This document shows positions 41,822 through 49,315 of a DNA stretch of 64,000 nt, piece after piece. The position numbers were made by a program, and so were the translations under genes. The notes under the pieces were generated by a model, which saw only the letters and a program-made list of their open reading frames with translations, was not told where the DNA came from and did no database searches. The DNA is taken from contig NZ_JBLXDN010000018.1 of NCBI RefSeq assembly GCF_048264025.1, positions 1 through 64,000 of the forward strand. Reading direction: 5' to 3'. Each line of letters opens with the position of its first letter. Within the stretch, counting starts at the first letter, position 1. This stretch comes from Nitrincola sp048264025 (GTDB lineage: Bacteria > Pseudomonadota > Gammaproteobacteria > Pseudomonadales > Balneatricaceae).

Positions 41822-42901
41822 TTAGAAGAACAAATCACCCTGGAGGGAAGGTGGGCGGAAGTCGCGGGTATTCAGGCCTTGTTCGGTGTTGCCTTGCAGA
41901 CCCAGGCGGCGGCTGGCTTTGGTGAAGCGTTGCGCTATCAGTTCGGCGAAAACGCCTTCACCACTAAAGCGTTTACCAAATTCGGCATGGTTGGTTTTTC
42001 CGCCACGACATTGGCGCATCAGGCTCATGACCTTGTTGGCACGATCCGGGTAATGGGCTTCCAACCAGGACTCAAACAGCGGGGCGACTTCCAAGGGCAA
42101 ACGCAGCAGCATCCAGTTAGCGGTTCTTGCACCTGCCTCGCTGACGGCTGCTAAGATCTGCTCGATTTCATGATCGGTTAATCCCGGAATAATCGGTGAT
42201 ACCAGGGTGCCCACGGGAATGCCCGCGGCACTGAGTTCGCGGATCGCTCTCAGGCGTGCCTGCGGTGAGGCCGCGCGCGGTTCCAGGGTGCGCTTTAACT
42301 GCATATCCAGGCTGGTAATACTGATAAACACCCTGACCAGTCGATGCTTCGCCATCTCCGTTAACAGATCCAGATCTCTTAAAACCAGCATACTTTTGGT
42401 CACCAGTGTCACCGGGTGGCGGGCTTCGAGTAACAGCTCCAGCAACCGGCGCGTGGTTTTGTATTTAGCTTCAATCGGCTGGTAGCAGTCGGTGTTACCG
42501 GACAGGTTGATCGGGCGGCATACATAGCCTGGTTTACACAGCTCTTCGCGCAGGGTTTCGACCAGGCCGGTACGCGCAATCAATTTGGTTTCAAAATCCA
42601 GTCCCGGTGACATATCCCAATAGGCATGCGAGGGGCGGGCGTAACAATAGACGCAGCCATGTTCGCAACCCCGATAGGGGTTGATGGAGCGGTCAAATGG
42701 CAGGTCGGGGGATGTGTTCCACGACAGTGCTGTTTTGCAGGGTTCATCGCGTATTTCGGTCGCCAGGCTTTGCTGCGTACCCTCCTGCCACCAGCCATCA
42801 TCCACCGTTTCACTGATTCTGGGTGAAAAGCGGTTGTCGGGATTGTAGGTCGCGCCCCGTCCTCTACGCGCAGCAGCAGATGATTTGTCGGAAGAGGCCA
42901 T
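41822..42901 (-). CDS. PA0069-family radical SAM protein
   Basis: 359 residues from ATG 42901 (MASSDKSSAAARRGRG), with GGAG 8 bases upstream. The radical SAM cluster motif is in PYRGCEHGCVYCYARPSHAYW (Cys-x3-Cys-x2-Cys, about 73-93). Other blocks are LSGNTDCYQPIEAKYKTTRRLLEL, LVTKSMLVLRDLDLL, RVFISITSLD, and GIPVGTLVSPIIPGLTDHEIE. The family is distantly related to spore photoproduct lyase and is widespread but of unknown function. It stands alone, bounded on both sides by inverted-pair REP-like loci (7 and 8). Confidence 0.9.
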   Translation of the reverse strand: MASSDKSSAAARRGRGATYNPDNRFSPRISETVDDGWWQEGTQQSLATEIRDEPCKTALSWNTSPDLPFDRSINPYRGCEHGCVYCYARPSHAYWDMSPGLDFETKLIARTGLVETLREELCKPGYVCRPINLSGNTDCYQPIEAKYKTTRRLLELLLEARHPVTLVTKSMLVLRDLDLLTEMAKHRLVRVFISITSLDMQLKRTLEPRAASPQARLRAIRELSAAGIPVGTLVSPIIPGLTDHEIEQILAAVSEAGARTANWMLLRLPLEVAPLFESWLEAHYPDRANKVMSLMRQCRGGKTNHAEFGKRFSGEGVFAELIAQRFTKASRRLGLQGNTEQGLNTRDFRPPSLQGDLFF

Positions 42902-42976
42902 GTGTTCGCTCCAGTATAAAGACTGTATGTATATACAGTATAGTTTGCCTGCTGAAGTTTGAACAGAAAAAAGTAA

Positions 42977-43027
42977 AAAAGGGGTCAGTACCCTTTTATT
43001 CAAAATAAAAGGGTACTGACCCCTTTT
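42977..43027. repeat. REP-like repeat, locus 8 (inverted pair)
   Basis: Facing units 42977-42997 and 43007-43027. They lie just upstream of the phenol operon control region; locus 9 lies just beyond dmpR, so the two loci bracket the whole phenol module. Confidence 0.9.
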
Positions 43028-43074
43028 TTGTCTTTTTTGATGAAATGATGAAGTGAGGGGTTTTGTATGATGAT

Positions 43075-43120
43075 TTGATTAACCTGATCGGCACAACTTT
43101 TTGTGCTTGATGTGATTGAG
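43075..43120 (+). promoter_or_regulatory. candidate DmpR-type upstream activating region
   Basis: TTGATTAACCTGATCGG (43075-43091) resembles the TTGATCAATTGATCAA sites bound by XylR/DmpR activators. It is followed by a perfect GCACAA/TTGTGC inverted repeat and TTGATGTGATTGAG (about 43107-43120). These sites lie about 110-150 bases before the -24/-12 promoter, the usual distance. The very A/T-rich stretch between (43145-43195) could bind IHF. Confidence 0.55.
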
Positions 43121-43224
43121 TCTGTTTTGTCTTCTAGCGTTACGAATAAATTGAATGTAATTACTATAATAAAAACAATAATTTAAGTTAATTATCTGGT
43201 TTTATGATCTGAATTTTTCTTTCC

Positions 43225-43240
43225 TGGCACAGCCCTTGCT
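43225..43240 (+). promoter_or_regulatory. sigma-54 (-24/-12) promoter of the phenol operon
   Basis: TGGCACAGCCCTTGCT matches the RpoN consensus TGGCAC-N5-TTGCW exactly, with GG at 43226-43227 and GC at 43238-43239. It lies 54 bases before the dmpK start. Together with a DmpR-type activator in the window it defines the main promoter of the cluster. Confidence 0.9.
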
Positions 43241-43293
43241 TTTACCTGACTGACAATGACGCCATAACAACATAAAAAGTCAGAGGTTGTGCA

Positions 43294-43599
43294 ATGCCCG
43301 ATTTGCAACTCCATACCAATACCACGCCCAAAGCGCGTTCAAGCTTTGAGCGTCTGACCAAGTATATCCGCGTGCGCAGTGATGCCGGAGCACGTTTCGT
43401 CGAATTTGACTTTGCGATTGGAGATCCCTCTTTGTTCGTCGAGTTGATTATGCCGCCTGCCGCTTTTGACGCCTTCTGTAAAAACAACCAGGTCATTCAT
43501 ATGACCGATGAACAGATGGCTGACGTCGATGCTGAACTGCAGAAATGGCGCTATGGCGAAGACACCCTGATGTCCAGGAACCATAACCGATCCGCTTAA
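43294..43599 (+). CDS. dmpK: phenol hydroxylase assembly protein DmpK
   Basis: 101 residues, matching the small P0 protein of multicomponent phenol hydroxylases (FERLTKYIRVRSDAGARFVEFDF is diagnostic). DmpK is not needed for the mature enzyme in vitro but assists formation of active oxygenase in the cell, probably during iron insertion. First gene of the operon, 54 bases after the sigma-54 promoter, with an AGAGG ribosome binding site. Confidence 0.92.
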   Translation: MPDLQLHTNTTPKARSSFERLTKYIRVRSDAGARFVEFDFAIGDPSLFVELIMPPAAFDAFCKNNQVIHMTDEQMADVDAELQKWRYGEDTLMSRNHNRSA

Positions 43600-43632
43600 T
43601 AACAATAACGTTTAACCTATGGGTACTGTCTG

Positions 43633-44619
43633 ATGACAATAGAAATCAAAACCTCCACCCTGGAGCCAATCCGCAATACCTTTGCGAATATTGAACGCCG
43701 CTTTGGTGATAAGCCAGCTTCACGCTATCAGGAAGCGACCTATGACCTGCAGGCTGAAGCCAACTTTCATTACCGTCCGCTGTGGCAGCCGGAGTATGAG
43801 CTGAATGATAAGAGCCGTACCCGGATCGTCATGGAAGACTGGTACGCCTTGAAAGATCCACGTCAGTTTTACTACGGCACGTATGTGCAGAATCGCGCCA
43901 AACTGCAGGAAGCCGCTGAGAGCAGTTATGCCTTTTTTGAAAAGCGTAATCTGGCCGAGCACCTGCCCGACGCGGTTAAAAATCTCCTGATTACCTACCT
44001 GATTCCACTGCGGCATATCGAACACACCGCCAACCTGAACAATATGTATGGCTGCGCGTTTGGTTATGGCACCGCTATCACTCAGGCACTGCTGTACAAC
44101 GCCATGGATCGCCTGGGGATTGCCCAGTATCTGTCGCGTATCGGTTTGATTCTGGATAGCAATACCGGTGATTCGCTGATCGAGTCCAAGCAACACTGGA
44201 TGCAGAATCCGCTGTGGCAGGGGATGCGTGCCCTGTGTGAAGAGATGACCACCGTTGAAGACTGGTTTGAGGTAGTGATCGCGCAAAACCTGGTGGTCGA
44301 TACGCTGGTATTCAATCTCTTTTATGAGCAGTTGGACGAGAAGCTGAGCAGCATCGGTGGGCGTGATGTCGCCATGCTGACTGAGTTCATGCTGGCCTGG
44401 AATAAAGATGTGTCCCGCTGGCTCGACAGTGTGCTGAAAACCATGGCGTCTGAATCAGAGGAAAACCGCGCCTTGTTAGAGGCCTGGTGCCGCGACTGGC
44501 GTCAGAAAACCCTGGATGCAATGAGCCCCCTGGTCACCACACTTCTGGATGACGCGGCGCTGAGTCGGGCCGATGCATTGCTGGAATCTCGTTTGCAAAA
44601 AATCGGCATCTGCCACTGA
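43633..44619 (+). CDS. dmpL: phenol hydroxylase P1 oxygenase beta subunit DmpL
   Basis: 328 residues. Beta subunit of the (alpha-beta-gamma)2 di-iron phenol hydroxylase. It has the family's ferritin-like helices (RTRIVMEDWYALKDPRQFYYGTYVQNRAKLQEAAESSY, LIPLRHIEHTANLNNMYGCAFGYGTAITQALLYNAMDRLGIAQYLSRI) but lacks the iron ligands, as expected for beta subunits. Acts in the cytoplasm with DmpN, DmpO, DmpM and DmpP to convert phenol to catechol. Confidence 0.95.
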   Translation: MTIEIKTSTLEPIRNTFANIERRFGDKPASRYQEATYDLQAEANFHYRPLWQPEYELNDKSRTRIVMEDWYALKDPRQFYYGTYVQNRAKLQEAAESSYAFFEKRNLAEHLPDAVKNLLITYLIPLRHIEHTANLNNMYGCAFGYGTAITQALLYNAMDRLGIAQYLSRIGLILDSNTGDSLIESKQHWMQNPLWQGMRALCEEMTTVEDWFEVVIAQNLVVDTLVFNLFYEQLDEKLSSIGGRDVAMLTEFMLAWNKDVSRWLDSVLKTMASESEENRALLEAWCRDWRQKTLDAMSPLVTTLLDDAALSRADALLESRLQKIGICH

Positions 44620-44629
44620 GGAGCTTCGC

Positions 44630-44899
44630 ATGTCAAAAGTATATATCGCCCTGCAGGACAATGATGAGTCCCGCTATATCGTTGAAGCGATTGAGGAAGA
44701 TAACCCGGACGCCACAGTCAATCACATGCCGGCGATGATCCGCATCGAAAACGAAAACAGCCTGGTGATCAAGCGCGCCACGGTTGAAGAGAAGATGGGA
44801 CGTGACTGGGATGTACAGGAACTGCATCTGAATCTGATTACCCTCGGCGGCAATGTTGACGAAGACGATGAGCAACTTGAGCTGAGCTGGAACTCCTGA
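44630..44899 (+). CDS. dmpM: phenol hydroxylase regulatory protein P2 DmpM
   Basis: 89 residues from ATG 44630 (MSKVYIALQDND), preceded by GAGGAG 7 bases upstream. Small effector protein without cofactors that binds the oxygenase and is needed for efficient turnover (MmoB/DmpM family). Characteristic blocks: YIVEAIEEDNPDATVNHMPAMIRI and VEEKMGRDWDVQELHLNLIT. It lies 10 bases after dmpL. Confidence 0.92.
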   Translation: MSKVYIALQDNDESRYIVEAIEEDNPDATVNHMPAMIRIENENSLVIKRATVEEKMGRDWDVQELHLNLITLGGNVDEDDEQLELSWNS

Positions 44900-44956
44900 T
44901 CTGGAATGAATAGTCCGGGACAAACAGTCCGGAATTAAAATAATAAGGTATTCAAA

Positions 44957-46459
44957 ATGGCTGCTAAAAAACTCAATCTAAAAGATAAGTACCGTTTGCT
45001 AACCCGTGATCTGGACTGGGAATACTCCTATGCCGATCGCAAAAAAGCCTTTCCTTACGAAGAGTTTGAAGGGATTAAAATTACTGACTGGTCAAAATGG
45101 GAAGATCCGTTTCGTCTGACAATGGATTCTTACTGGAAGTACCAGGCTGAAAAAGAGAAAAAACTTTACGCTATTTTTGATGCATTTTCGCAGAACAATG
45201 GCCACCTGAATGTGACCGATGCGCGTTACATCAATGCGATCAAAATCTTCCTGACCGGCGTGTCACCACTGGAATACCAGGCGTTTCAGGGCTATGCCCA
45301 TGTAGGTCGTCAGTTTGGTGGGGCGGGAGCGCGCGTGGCCTGTCAGATGCAGTCTATCGATGAGCTGCGTCATGTGCAGACCCAGATTCATGCCATGAGT
45401 CATTACAACAAGTACTTTGATGGCTTCCAGGACTGGTCACACATGCATGACCGTGTCTGGTACTTGTCTGTGCCTAAATCCTTCTTTGATGATGCGCGTT
45501 CAGCCGGGCCATTTGAGTTCCTGATTGCGATCAGCTTCAGCTTTGAATATGTGCTGACCAATCTGCTGTTTGTACCCTTTATGTCGGGGGCAGCGCACAA
45601 CGGTGATATGGCCACCTGTACCTTTGGTTTTTCAGCCCAGTCTGATGAAGCACGGCACATGACACTCGGGCTGGAGATTATCAAATTCCTGCTGGAGCAA
45701 CATGAAGACAATGTGCCGATCGTGCAGAAATGGATCGATAAGTGGTTCTGGCGGGGTACGCGTCTGCTGACCATTGTGGCAATGATGATGGATTACATGC
45801 TGCCGAATAAAGTCATGTCCTGGAAAGAAGCCTGGGAAGTTTACTTTGAAGAAGCGGGCGGTGCGCTGTTCAAAGACCTGGAGCGCTACGGCATCCGCAT
45901 CCCCAAGTTTGTCGAAACCACTGAAAAAGAGAAAGAGCATATTTCGCATCAAGCCTGGTGGATCTTCTATACCCACGGCCATGCGGCGGGCTTCCATACC
46001 TGGATTCCCAGTGATGAAGAGCTGGACTGGTTGAGCGAAAAGTACCCGGATACCTTCGACAAGTACTACCGTCCACGCTGGGAGCTTGCGAAGAAAATGG
46101 AAGCCGAAGGTAAACGCTTCTACACCAAAGCACTACCTCAGCTGTGCACCACCTGTCAGATTCCGATGGGCTTCACTGAGATGGATGATCCCACACAGAT
46201 CGCCTATCGCTCCAGCGATTTTGAAGGTGAGAAGTACCACTTCTGTTCAGATGGCTGCAAACACATATTCGATGACGAACCGGAAAAGTATGTGCAGTCC
46301 TGGCTGCCTGTGCATCAGATTTATCAGGGCAATTGTGGCGGTGCCAGTGTTGAAGAGGTACTGCGCGATTACTACCAGTTGAACATGGGCGCCGACAACA
46401 TGGATATCAAAGGCTCACCTGACGAAACACGCTGGAAGGAATGGAAAGGCGTTGCCTGA
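44957..46459 (+). CDS. dmpN: phenol hydroxylase P3 oxygenase alpha subunit DmpN
   Basis: 500 residues, the catalytic di-iron subunit. The two iron-binding DExRH motifs are DELRH (about 135-139) and DEARH (about 228-232), with the first-helix glutamate upstream near LEYQAFQGYAHVGRQF. A YHS-like C-terminal segment with cysteine pairs (LCTTCQIP, CSDGCKHIFDDEPEKY, about 395-450) matches phenol hydroxylases of this class. It inserts one oxygen atom of O2 into phenol or methylphenols. A 57-base gap with repeated AGTCCGG precedes it. Confidence 0.97.
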   Translation: MAAKKLNLKDKYRLLTRDLDWEYSYADRKKAFPYEEFEGIKITDWSKWEDPFRLTMDSYWKYQAEKEKKLYAIFDAFSQNNGHLNVTDARYINAIKIFLTGVSPLEYQAFQGYAHVGRQFGGAGARVACQMQSIDELRHVQTQIHAMSHYNKYFDGFQDWSHMHDRVWYLSVPKSFFDDARSAGPFEFLIAISFSFEYVLTNLLFVPFMSGAAHNGDMATCTFGFSAQSDEARHMTLGLEIIKFLLEQHEDNVPIVQKWIDKWFWRGTRLLTIVAMMMDYMLPNKVMSWKEAWEVYFEEAGGALFKDLERYGIRIPKFVETTEKEKEHISHQAWWIFYTHGHAAGFHTWIPSDEELDWLSEKYPDTFDKYYRPRWELAKKMEAEGKRFYTKALPQLCTTCQIPMGFTEMDDPTQIAYRSSDFEGEKYHFCSDGCKHIFDDEPEKYVQSWLPVHQIYQGNCGGASVEEVLRDYYQLNMGADNMDIKGSPDETRWKEWKGVA

Positions 46460-46483
46460 ACCTATCTCTGAATAATAACAACA

Positions 46484-46504
46484 GGAGCCATCCCGCATGG
46501 CTCC
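46484..46504 (+). other. intercistronic hairpin between dmpN and dmpO
   Basis: GGAGCCAT and ATGGCTCC form a perfect 8-bp stem with a five-base loop and no T tract. It could modulate dmpO translation or mRNA stability, since the dmpO ribosome binding site follows immediately. Confidence 0.4.
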
Positions 46505-46521
46505 AGAAGCAGGATATCACT

Positions 46522-46884
46522 ATGTCAGTTACAGCAATTACGCCGGACTACAAAGTTCCGGCACTGGATAGATTTGAAAATTTTCACGGTAATCAGATCG
46601 TGTATGTGGGTTGGGACCATCACCTGATGTTCTGTTCCGCCTTTGCTTACGCACTGCCACCGACCACCACCTTTGCCGAACTTCGCGACCAGATTATGCC
46701 TGAGGCGTTTGGCGAGCATGCCGAGTTTACCCAGGTGAACTGGAACACCGCGACCTGGTTGCTGGATAACCAGCCGTTTACCCCGGCTCTGGATAAAAGC
46801 TTTCAGGAGCAGGGTATCGGTCATAAGTCCTTATTAAGGTTCCAGACCCCAGAACTGACTGGGTTTCAGGGCAAAGGCGTTTGA
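46522..46884 (+). CDS. dmpO: phenol hydroxylase P4 gamma subunit DmpO
   Basis: 120 residues from ATG 46522 (MSVTAITPDYKVPALDRFENFHG), with AGGA upstream. Small gamma subunit of the oxygenase with the family signature NQIVYVGWDHHLMFCSAFAYALPP and a C-terminal QEQGIGHKSLLRFQTPEL. It stabilises the hydroxylase dimer. It is followed after 10 bases by dmpP. Confidence 0.93.
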   Translation: MSVTAITPDYKVPALDRFENFHGNQIVYVGWDHHLMFCSAFAYALPPTTTFAELRDQIMPEAFGEHAEFTQVNWNTATWLLDNQPFTPALDKSFQEQGIGHKSLLRFQTPELTGFQGKGV

Positions 46885-46894
46885 GGAGGTTGTT

Positions 46895-47956
46895 ATGACA
46901 TATGCAGTGACCGTAGAACCCACCGGTGATGTGATTGAAGTGGAAGAGGGGCAAACCATTCTGGATGCCGCCCTGCGTCAGGGTGTCTGGTTACCCTTTG
47001 CCTGCGGTCACGGCACCTGTGCCACCTGCAAGGTGCAGGTGGTTGAAGGCGATGTCGATATAGGTAACGCCTCGCCCTTTGCGCTGATGGATGTGGAACG
47101 GGATGAAGGCAAGGTGCTGGCCTGCTGTGCCATCCCTGAATCGGATCTGGTGATTGAAGCGGATGTGGATGTGGATCCGGACTTCGCTGGCCATCCGGTT
47201 GAGGATTTCACCGCAACCGTTGTCAGCATAGAAAACCTGTCGCCCAGCATTAAAGAGATACGTGTGGCGTTGGATCGCCCCATGACCTTTCAGGCGGGTC
47301 AGTATGTGAACCTGAATCTGCCGGGTGTGGAAGGCAGCCGTGCGTTTTCCATTGCCAACCCGCCATCAGATGATCGTCATATTGAGTTGCATGTGCGTCT
47401 GGTGCCAGGTGGTGCCGGAACCACCTGGTTACACGAATCACTGAAGCCAGGTGATGAGCTGGATCTGTCCGGTCCGTATGGTCAGTTTTTTGTGCGCAAA
47501 TCTGACGCCAAGGATGTGATCTTTATTGCCGGTGGTTCGGGACTATCCAGTCCGCAATCGATGATTCTGGACCTGTTGGAGCAGGGCGACACCCGGCAGA
47601 TTTATCTGTTCCAGGGCGCGCGCAATCTCAGTGAGCTGTATAACCGCGAACGTCTCGAAGCGCTCACCCAGACCCATGCCAATTTCCACTATATCCCGGC
47701 ACTGAATGAGCCGACAGACGCGGATGGCTGGACAGGTTTTACCGGCTTTGTTCATGAAGCAGCTAAAGACTATTTCGACGGGCGATTTAATGGCCATAAA
47801 GCCTACCTGTGTGGACCGCCGCCCATGATTAATGCCGCCATCAACACGCTGATGCAAGGGCGGGTATTTGAAGCGGATATCCATATGGAGAAATTCCTGA
47901 CTGCCGCGGATGGAGCCGCTTCAGAAACACGCTCGGCACTGTTTAAACGCATCTGA
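46895..47956 (+). CDS. dmpP: phenol hydroxylase P5 reductase DmpP
   Basis: 353 residues. N-terminal plant-type [2Fe-2S] ferredoxin domain (cysteines in CGHGTCATCKV and CCAIP, about 36-78), FAD-binding domain (QYVNLNLPGVEGSRAFSIAN, about 140), and NAD-binding domain (IFIAGGSGLSSPQSMILDLL; CGPPPMINAAI near the C-terminus). It takes electrons from NADH and passes them to the di-iron site. GAGGAGG precedes the ATG. Confidence 0.96.
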   Translation: MTYAVTVEPTGDVIEVEEGQTILDAALRQGVWLPFACGHGTCATCKVQVVEGDVDIGNASPFALMDVERDEGKVLACCAIPESDLVIEADVDVDPDFAGHPVEDFTATVVSIENLSPSIKEIRVALDRPMTFQAGQYVNLNLPGVEGSRAFSIANPPSDDRHIELHVRLVPGGAGTTWLHESLKPGDELDLSGPYGQFFVRKSDAKDVIFIAGGSGLSSPQSMILDLLEQGDTRQIYLFQGARNLSELYNRERLEALTQTHANFHYIPALNEPTDADGWTGFTGFVHEAAKDYFDGRFNGHKAYLCGPPPMINAAINTLMQGRVFEADIHMEKFLTAADGAASETRSALFKRI

Positions 47957-47971
47957 AGCGGAGTTGCAAAG

Positions 47972-48304
47972 ATGAATTTTCAAATCCTTGTAACCAACCG
48001 GCAGCAGACATTCACAGTGTCACAGGGCGAGTTGCTGCTACACGCCATGGAAAAGGCTTGTCAGCAGGCGATTAAGGTGGGCTGTCGCGGCGGGGGTTGC
48101 GGCCTGTGCAAAGTCAAAATACTGCAGGGGCATTACCAGACCAAGCGCATGAGTAAAGCCCATATCAGTGCAGCAGAACAGGCATCGGGCTTTGCCCTGG
48201 CCTGTCGGGTTTTCCCGGAAAGTGATCTGGTGATTGAGTCAGATCACTTTGATGAACATACAAATCAACCAACACAAGTAAAACAAGCAAACCTTGTTAA
48301 ATAA
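47972..48304 (+). CDS. dmpQ: chloroplast-type ferredoxin DmpQ
   Basis: 110 residues, one [2Fe-2S] domain with cysteines in VGCRGGGCGLCKVKI (about 40-54) and ACRVF (about 76). XylT/DmpQ-type ferredoxins re-reduce the active-site iron of catechol 2,3-dioxygenase when substituted catechols inactivate it. It lies directly before dmpB, as in Pseudomonas clusters. Confidence 0.92.
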   Translation: MNFQILVTNRQQTFTVSQGELLLHAMEKACQQAIKVGCRGGGCGLCKVKILQGHYQTKRMSKAHISAAEQASGFALACRVFPESDLVIESDHFDEHTNQPTQVKQANLVK

Positions 48305-48325
48305 GAAATATAAGAGGAAACCATC

Positions 48326-49249
48326 ATGAAAAAAGGTGTAATGCGTCCAGGTCATGTACAGATTCGCGTACTGGATCTTGAAGAAGCCCGTAAACACTAT
48401 GTGGATCTGCTGGGTCTGATCGAAATGGATTCAGACGAGCAGGGCCGTATCTATCTTAAAGCCTGGACTGAGGTGGACAAGTACTCGGTCATCCTGCAGG
48501 AGTCTGATGAACCCGGTATGGATTTTATGGGCTTCAAATGCCTGGATGAATCAGTGCTGGATCGCCTTGCCGGTGAGATTCGTGCCTTTGGTCTGACGGT
48601 GACAGAGCTGCCCGCTGGCGAGTTAAAAGACTGTGGTCGGCGCATGCAGTTTGTCGCCCCGACTGGCCATACCTTTGAACTCTATGCGACCAAAGAGCAA
48701 ACCGGTAAGTGGGGTGTCTCTAACGTTAATCCCGAAGCCTGGCCGCGTGATCTCAAGGGTATGAAAGCGACCCGTTTTGATCATTGCCTGCTGTACGGTG
48801 ATGACCTGGAAGGCAACCTCACCCTGTTCAGAGACATTCTTGGCTTTGACCTGGCTGAGCAGGTGGTCGACCCGGACAATAACCGTGTCGCCCTGTTCCT
48901 GACCGCATCGATGAAAGCCCATGATGTAGCCTTCATCAAACATCCGGAAAAGGACAAGTTTCACCATGCTTCCTTCTATCTGGATACCTGGCAGGACGTG
49001 TTGCAAGCCGCTGACCTGATCTCCATGACCGATACATCTCTTGATATCGGACCCACGCGCCATGGCCTGACGCATGGTCAGACCATCTATTTCTTTGATC
49101 CTTCGGGTAACCGTAATGAAGTCTTTGCCGGTGGTGACTACCACTATCCCGATCATGAACCTGTGACCTGGCAAGCTGGAAATCTTGGCAAAGCTATTTT
49201 CTACCATGATCGCCAATTGAATGAGCGCTTCCTGACTGTGGTGACCTGA
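48326..49249 (+). CDS. dmpB: catechol 2,3-dioxygenase DmpB
   Basis: 307 residues, two-domain extradiol dioxygenase. Fe(II) ligands are visible as His153 (FDHCLLYGDD), His214 (FHHASFYL) and Glu265 (RNEVFAGG); the signature ending FDPSGNRNEVFAGGDYHY is near-canonical. It opens catechol to yellow 2-hydroxymuconic semialdehyde. An AAGAGG ribosome binding site precedes the ATG. A terminator-like hairpin lies just after its stop. Confidence 0.97.
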   Translation: MKKGVMRPGHVQIRVLDLEEARKHYVDLLGLIEMDSDEQGRIYLKAWTEVDKYSVILQESDEPGMDFMGFKCLDESVLDRLAGEIRAFGLTVTELPAGELKDCGRRMQFVAPTGHTFELYATKEQTGKWGVSNVNPEAWPRDLKGMKATRFDHCLLYGDDLEGNLTLFRDILGFDLAEQVVDPDNNRVALFLTASMKAHDVAFIKHPEKDKFHHASFYLDTWQDVLQAADLISMTDTSLDIGPTRHGLTHGQTIYFFDPSGNRNEVFAGGDYHYPDHEPVTWQAGNLGKAIFYHDRQLNERFLTVVT

Positions 49250-49258
49250 TAGGCCCCG

Positions 49259-49289
49259 GTGTCGGTCATCGGGTTGACCGGCACTTTTT
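49259..49289 (+). terminator. terminator-like hairpin between dmpB and dmpC
   Basis: GTGTCGGTCA and TGACCGGCAC form a 10-bp stem (one G-T pair) with a six-base loop, followed by TTTTT at 49285-49289. Its position inside the operon suggests partial termination or a processed 3' end, raising the hydroxylase and dmpB over the lower-pathway genes. Confidence 0.7.
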
Positions 49290-49315
49290 AACCTGCCCGT
49301 GAATGAGAGCAAGCT

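Noticed and set aside
42823..43008. Short frames ending KGSVPFY plus a few residues near repeats
   Set aside because: They are readings of the REP-like unit itself and have no ribosome binding site or family features. The methyltransferase end is the one case where a real gene runs into the unit.
46484..46504. Terminator between dmpN and dmpO
   Set aside because: The hairpin has no T tract and the dmpO ribosome binding site follows at once; it is more likely a translational or stability element.
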